Assembly (NCBI GenBank): GCA_021613375.1
Contig: CM038720.1
Coordinates: forward strand, 43,517,178-43,581,177
Reading direction: 5' to 3'
From: Megaleporinus macrocephalus
Lineage: Eukaryota > Chordata > Actinopteri > Characiformes > Anostomidae
Length of the DNA: 64,000 bases
Positions 59,734 through 64,000 of the stretch are shown in pieces. The notes under the pieces are model-generated. The model did no database searches and was not told the origin of the DNA. It saw only the letters and a program-made list of their open reading frames with translations. Positions within the stretch are counted from its first letter, which is position 1, and every line of letters starts with the position of its first letter. The position numbers and the translations under genes were made by a program.

Positions 59734-59963
59734 TCAGTTTATCACAGGATTTTTAACAGATCTTTCCATCACAGTGTTCAGCATGATGCGTCTGTAAAGA
59801 ACTTTAACAGACTGCATGACTTCCTCTGTCTTTAGAGTGTAAATAATGGGGTTTAGCATTGGTGGAATAGTTTGTGTGAGGGCCGTATTAAATATCCGGA
59901 CATTTGGATTTATAGGTATTATATAAGCTGTAACATAAATACTTGAAATTGAAGAGCTACTCT
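59734..59963 (-). pseudogene. Odorant receptor 3' end (TM6/7 to stop), cut off by a LINE
   Basis: The minus strand reads in one open frame from about 59960 to a TGA stop at 59734-59736. It has an extracellular loop 3 segment (IIPINPNVRIFNTA), the TM7 signature TIPPMLNPIIYTLKTEEV and a basic C-terminal tail (VLYRRIM...ERSVKNPVIN). This is the C-terminal 70-odd residues of a different OR subfamily from genes 1-3 (PPMLNPIIYTLK against PPCTNPIIYSLK), in the opposite orientation. Homology stops at about 59964, where the 5' end of an L2-like LINE begins. The other exon part would lie beyond the LINE, outside this window, if it still exists. No frameshift is visible in what remains. Confidence 0.85.
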
Positions 59964-60224
59964 ACTCTACTGCTGCTTGATTGAGGAACCTGTGATCGGA
60001 GGCTCTGTGATCTGCTAGTTTCATCCTGAGTGTTTGCGGGAAACATACAGCTTCTGTGTTTGATTAATCTGTTTTATTGTATATTAACCATCTGTAGACC
60101 CTAACAAACTATTTTCACAGGACTACATACCACAGAGAGTGGAGACTGCAGTTTAGCTTTCCAACAAAAGCTGGTGGTAAGATTTTAAATCGACTGAAAA
60201 AAGTAAGTACCACTTTCTTGTACT

Positions 60225-60868
60225 ATGGCTGCGTTTGCTTGTGTGGAGTGTGGAATGTATAGTGCTAGTCCTCTCTCCACCACTAGTGACAATAATAGTG
60301 GGTTAGTTTGTGAGAAGTGCCAGCTCATTTCTACTCTGGTGGAGAAGGTGAACCAGTTAGAGGTGTGCATTCGGGGTTTAATCAGGGATAGAGAGCAGAG
60401 TTCAGTGTTGTCTACCCCGGGTGCCTTAGGGAGAGTTAGAGTCCCAGCGACTCCGGCTGTAGAGCCCCCGCAGCAGCGCGAACGGGTGACGGTTCGGCGG
60501 CATAGTAACAAAGCTAAAGCTGACGCTAAAGCTAACGCTGAGGCCAAAGCTAAGGCTAGCCCACCTGTGCACCACGCACCTATTCGCGTGTCAAACAGAT
60601 ATTCTCCTCTCGGTGAAACACCCACCGAGGAGTCTGTCAAAGGTACTCTGGTTATAGGAAGCTCTATTGTACGACACGTGAAATTAGCTACTTCTTAGGG
60701 ACACCAGCAGCTAGAGTTATCTGCTTACCAGGAGCCAGGGCGCCGGACATTAGCAGCAACCTTAGGGTGTTAGCAAAGAATAGATATTCGAGGATAGTGA
60801 TTCACGTAGGTGGTAACGATATCCGTATGCGGCAGTCTGAGGTCACTAAGAGTAATATTAATAATCTT

Positions 60869-60905
<37 letters not shown>

Positions 60906-61243
60906 TTAAAGAGGTGATCAAAATAGCCCATACGATGTCCGATGCCGTAATATGCTCTGGCCCTATTCCAAGACGGCAGGGTGCTGAAGCTTACAGCAGG
61001 CTTTGGGCACTACACTGCTGGATGTCCAAGTGGTGTGCAGAAAAACATGTGGGCTTCATAGACAATTGGTCCAACTTTGAGGGGAAGTCTGGTCTCGTAG
61101 GGCGGGACGGTGTCCACCCCACGCGGGAGGGTGCCGCTCTGCTATCGTGCAGCATAGCCCATAGCCTCTTAGTTAGTCGCAGAGCAGCGGAGGTAGTTGC
61201 TGACTGTCCAGAGCCGAGACCAGGCAGCAGACAAACAGGCTAA
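60225..61243 (+). pseudogene. L2-like ORF1: zinc-finger-like motif plus SGNH esterase domain, frameshifted
   Basis: The first frame (60225-60698) starts MAAFACVECGMYSA and has two CxxC pairs (CVEC...CEKC, residues 5-32) resembling the zinc-binding motif of CR1-like ORF1. It continues through an Ala/Lys-rich stretch (KAKADAKANAEAKAKA) to VIGSSIVRHVKLAT, the esterase block I with its nucleophile serine. A frameshift at about 60700 moves to the frame ending at 61243, which has the IHVGGNDIR block and the VGRDGVHPTREGA block with catalytic Asp-His. An AAT run (60866-60904) codes for a poly-Asn insert between the last two blocks. Esterase domains in CR1-like ORF1 proteins are known. This is a transposon gene, not a host lipase. 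Confidence 0.85.
60866..60904. repeat. AAT microsatellite within LINE ORF1
   Basis: Run of AAT encoding about a dozen asparagines between esterase blocks. It is probably an expansion in this copy. Confidence 0.9.
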
Positions 61244-61389
61244 ACCGACCGTCTGCTCGCTGCCTTGAGACGTCACCTAGCAACAACTATACTGAAACTG
61301 TTTCACTGTTTCCCCGAATTAAACACAAACCTAGAAAATCTCAATCAGTTTGTTTAAATAACTTAGTTAATATAAGAATATTAGATCCA

Positions 61390-64000
61390 GTGTCTAGCTG
61401 CAGTGTTTCTGAATTAAGGTTTGGTTTATTTAATATAAGATCACTGAACTCTAAGGCTGTCATTGTAAATGATACAATAACCTACCATAAAATTGATGTG
61501 TTATGTCTCGTAGAAACATGGATTAAACCTGAGGAATATTTGGCATTAAATGAAGCCACCCCCATAGGCTATAAGTATGTACAGCCCCAGACTGTCCGGT
61601 AAAGGAGGGGGTATATGTGTCATTCATAAAAAATCATTAGACATAAGTCAGAAACACAATCTCACTTTCAATTCTTTTGAAATTCTTCTCATAAACATCA
61701 CCAATCCGACCACTAATAGAAGTGTACTCACCCTAGTCAGCATTTATAGACCACCAGGACCTTATTCTGAGTTCTTAAAAGAATTTAGTGACTTTGTTGC
61801 AGATCTAGCAGTGAGCGCTGAGAAACTAATAATCGCAGGAGATTTTAATATTCACTTTGAAAACTCAGCAGATCCATTAAAAAAGGCTTTTTCATCTATC
61901 TTAGACTCTATAGGTCTCACTCAGAATGTAATAGGGCCTACACATTCCTGTAATCACACACTAGATCTAGTTTTGACTTTAGGTGTTGATATACATAATC
62001 TTACTGTTCTTCCACAGACTTCAGTAGTTTCAGATCACTACCTAATTTCATATGAATTGAGTCTTAGTAAAAATGTATGTACACCCCGTTATTGCATGAA
62101 ACGTTCAATAATGCCAAATACATCTCAGAACTTTATTGAAACTCTTCCAGATTTATCAACCATAATTTTTCCATCATCAGACCCAACCGAGCTAGACAGA
62201 ATAACTGACTGCGTAGAAAATACGCTCCGACTAACTTTAGACAACGTTGCACCTATAAAAATTAAAAAGATGCAACAAAAAAAGCTCGCTCCGTGGTACA
62301 ACAATGAAGTACGCACCTTAAGACAGACAGTACGGAAATTAGAACGCAAATGGAGAGTGACCAAGCTAGAGGTATTTCACTCTGCTTGGAAGGACAGCCT
62401 TAGCAGTTACAGAAAGGCACTTATTAAAACACGTTCAGCATACCTGTCCACACTCATCGAACACAACAAAAACAATCCTAGAGTTTTATTTAGCACAATC
62501 GCAAAACTTACCAAAAATCAGGCAGGGTTAGGGTTAGGGTTAGGGTTAGGGTTAACCCTAACCCTAACCCTAACCCTCAAATACCCGCCAACCACAGCAG
62601 CAATGATTTCATGGACTTTTTCAATAGCAAAATCGAGAATATTAGACAAAAAGTTCTACCAATACGAGTAACCTATCCTTCATCCGGTTTGGCTCAAACA
62701 GCACAAAATGTGATTTTAGAAGAAAGACTAGAAACATTTTCTCCACTACAGCAGACAGAACTAGAAAAACTTATCTCTTCCTCAACTTCTGCTACATGCA
62801 CACTTGATATGATTCCAACAAGCCTATTGAAACAAGTATTACCAGCTATTATTAAACCTATCTTAACTATCATCAACTCTTCTCTTAGTCTGGGTCATGT
62901 ACCTAAGTCTTTTAAACTAGCTGTGATAAAACCCTTGATAAAGAAGCCAAATCTTGACCCCAGAGAACTGTCCAGTTATAGACCCATTTCCAATTTACCT
63001 TTTATCTCTAAGATTTTAGAAAAGGCTGTAGCTCGACAACTCTGTTCTCATCTACATAAGAACAACATATATGAAAAATTCCAATCTGGTTTTAGGCCAC
63101 ATCACAGCACAGAGACAGCTTTAGTTAAGATAACAAATGATCTTCTTCTTGCCTCTGATCAGGGCCACGTATCTCTACTGGTGTTACTAGATCTAAGTGC
63201 AGCTTTTGACACTATAGATCACACTATTCTTTTGGACAGGCTAGAAAATATAGTTGGAATCACAGGAACAGCGTTATCCTGGTTCACATCTTACCTTAGT
63301 GATCGCTTTCAGTTTGTAAAGATAAATAATGTATCGTCTAACACTACAAAAGTGAAATATGGAGTTCCACAAGGTTCTGTTTTAGGTCCTCTGTTATTTA
63401 CACTATATATGCTACCATTAGGCTCAGTTATAAATAGACATGGAATTAGTTTCCACTGTTATGCCGATGATACACAACTGTACATATCAGCCAAACCAGA
63501 TGACAAATCCAGATTAAATAAGATAGAAGATTGTGTAAGAGATATTAGACTTTGGATGCTACAGAACTTCCTTCTTTTAAACCCAGATAAAACGGAAGTT
63601 CTCCTCCTCGGCCCAAAGGCTGCTCGGACTAAATGTTCAGATTTAATGTTAAATCTTGCTGACTTCTCTGTAGTTCCTGGTTCAGTAGCCAAAAATCTTG
63701 GTGTAACAATTGACTCAGATCTGACATTTAATCAACACATCGGTAACATTACAAGAACAGCGTTTCTTCACCTACGAAACATTTCAAAGTTAAGAAATGC
63801 GTTATCTGTGTCTGATGCTGAAAAGTTGATACATGCCTTTATAACCTCAAGGCTAGATTACTGTAATGCATTATTGTCAGGATGCTCCAGCAGGAACCTG
63901 AATAAACTCCAGTTAGTTCAGAACGCTGCAGCTAGAGTACTAACTAAAACCAGGAAATTTGATCACATCAGTCCAGTTTTATCAGCGCTACACTGGCTTC
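61390..64000 (+). pseudogene. L2-like ORF2: endonuclease and reverse transcriptase, partial at window end
   Basis: The endonuclease begins in one frame (ELRFGLFNIRSLNSK, LCLVETWI), shifts by one base near the CAGCCCC at about 61582, and continues as SGKGGGICVIHKK, IIAGDFNIHFEN and TSVVSDHYLIS (Asp-His). It then has a basic linker (KKLAPWYNNEVRTLRQTVRK) up to AKLTKNQAG, where the inverted TTAGGG tract lies. After it the frame changes again to [20 protein letters not shown], then the [73 protein letters not shown], the catalytic [12 protein letters not shown] and [12 protein letters not shown]. The RT is open to the window end at LSALHWL. Two frame breaks make this copy inactive. Confidence 0.88.
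62524..62577. repeat. Head-to-head telomere-type repeat, perfect palindrome
   Basis: Five AGGGTT units followed directly by four AACCCT units, 54 bp in all, with no mismatch. It sits between the endonuclease and RT parts of the LINE, where the reading frame also shifts. Confidence 0.97.

Larger units (their letters stand above)
59966..64000 (+). mobile_element. L2/CR1-like non-LTR retrotransposon, near full length, runs off the window
   Basis: About 260 bp of 5' UTR starting at a CTACTCTACTCTACTGCTGC run, then ORF1 (60225-61243, frameshifted), then ORF2 (61390 to beyond 64000) with endonuclease and RT. The RT motifs ([33 protein letters not shown]) are of the L2/CR1 group and clearly differ from the other LINEs here (FADDT, LPSGRR). 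It carries an AAT run in ORF1 and an inverted telomere-type tract in ORF2. Confidence 0.9.

Noticed and set aside
60225..61243. A host SGNH hydrolase/lipase gene
   Set aside because: It is followed by a LINE endonuclease and RT in the same orientation and has the CxxC arrangement of CR1-like ORF1, so it belongs to the transposon.
1..64000. tRNA, rRNA or other structured RNA genes
   Set aside because: No cloverleaf, A/B box pair or rRNA core was recognised on reading, though a covariance search was not possible.

Overview
This window looks like a repeat-rich stretch of a teleost fish genome. The evidence is three single-exon fish-type odorant receptor (OR) genes, several fish-style non-LTR retrotransposons (Rex1/Babar- or CR1-like copies and one L2/CR1-like copy with an esterase-type ORF1), decayed Ty3/gypsy and BEL/Pao LTR-element remnants, a Tc1/mariner scrap and large minisatellites. 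No host protein gene other than odorant receptors could be supported. The species cannot be named from the sequence alone.

Layout. 1-2020: small tandem repeats and featureless DNA. 2021-6130: a pile of transposon remnants (Tc1, LINE, two gypsy fragments meeting head to head, and an internally deleted LINE). 6160-8116: OR gene 1 with upstream control region and poly(A) signals. 8572-14100: a trinucleotide-rich patch and a decayed gypsy element split by a LINE. 14140-16362: OR gene 2, a near copy of gene 1 including both flanks. 17638-41449: a very large array of a 36-bp monomer, interrupted by one LINE (18310-21292), by a recurring unique 'spacer' (eight copies including the one at the right edge) and by a 1000-N assembly gap. 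41771-44990: AT-rich DNA that includes a second copy of OR-flank sequence and a GTA/AAT patch. 44991-46640: another LINE carrying its own 190-bp insertion. 46727-47655: gypsy tail plus an OR upstream region that has no OR gene behind it. 47656-53480: intergenic DNA with a BEL/Pao remnant. 53480-54844: OR gene 3. 55318-56617: a 48-bp minisatellite. 56626-59733: AT-rich DNA with a duplicated block. 59734-59963: the 3' end of a fourth OR on the minus strand, cut off by an L2-like LINE that starts at about 59966 and runs past the window end.

How it fits together. The OR genes form a tandem family spread by segmental duplication. The duplicated unit carried the 3' end of a chromodomain gypsy element, the OR upstream region, the coding exon and the 3' flank. 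One copy has lost its gene and kept its promoter-like region. Genes 1 and 2 are almost identical except in TM4-TM5, where gene 2 matches gene 3, which points to gene conversion. The 36-bp array lies between OR duplicon pieces and has grown by repeated block duplication, carrying copies of one flanking segment with it. Short telomere-type TTAGGG tracts interrupt two of the LINE coding regions.
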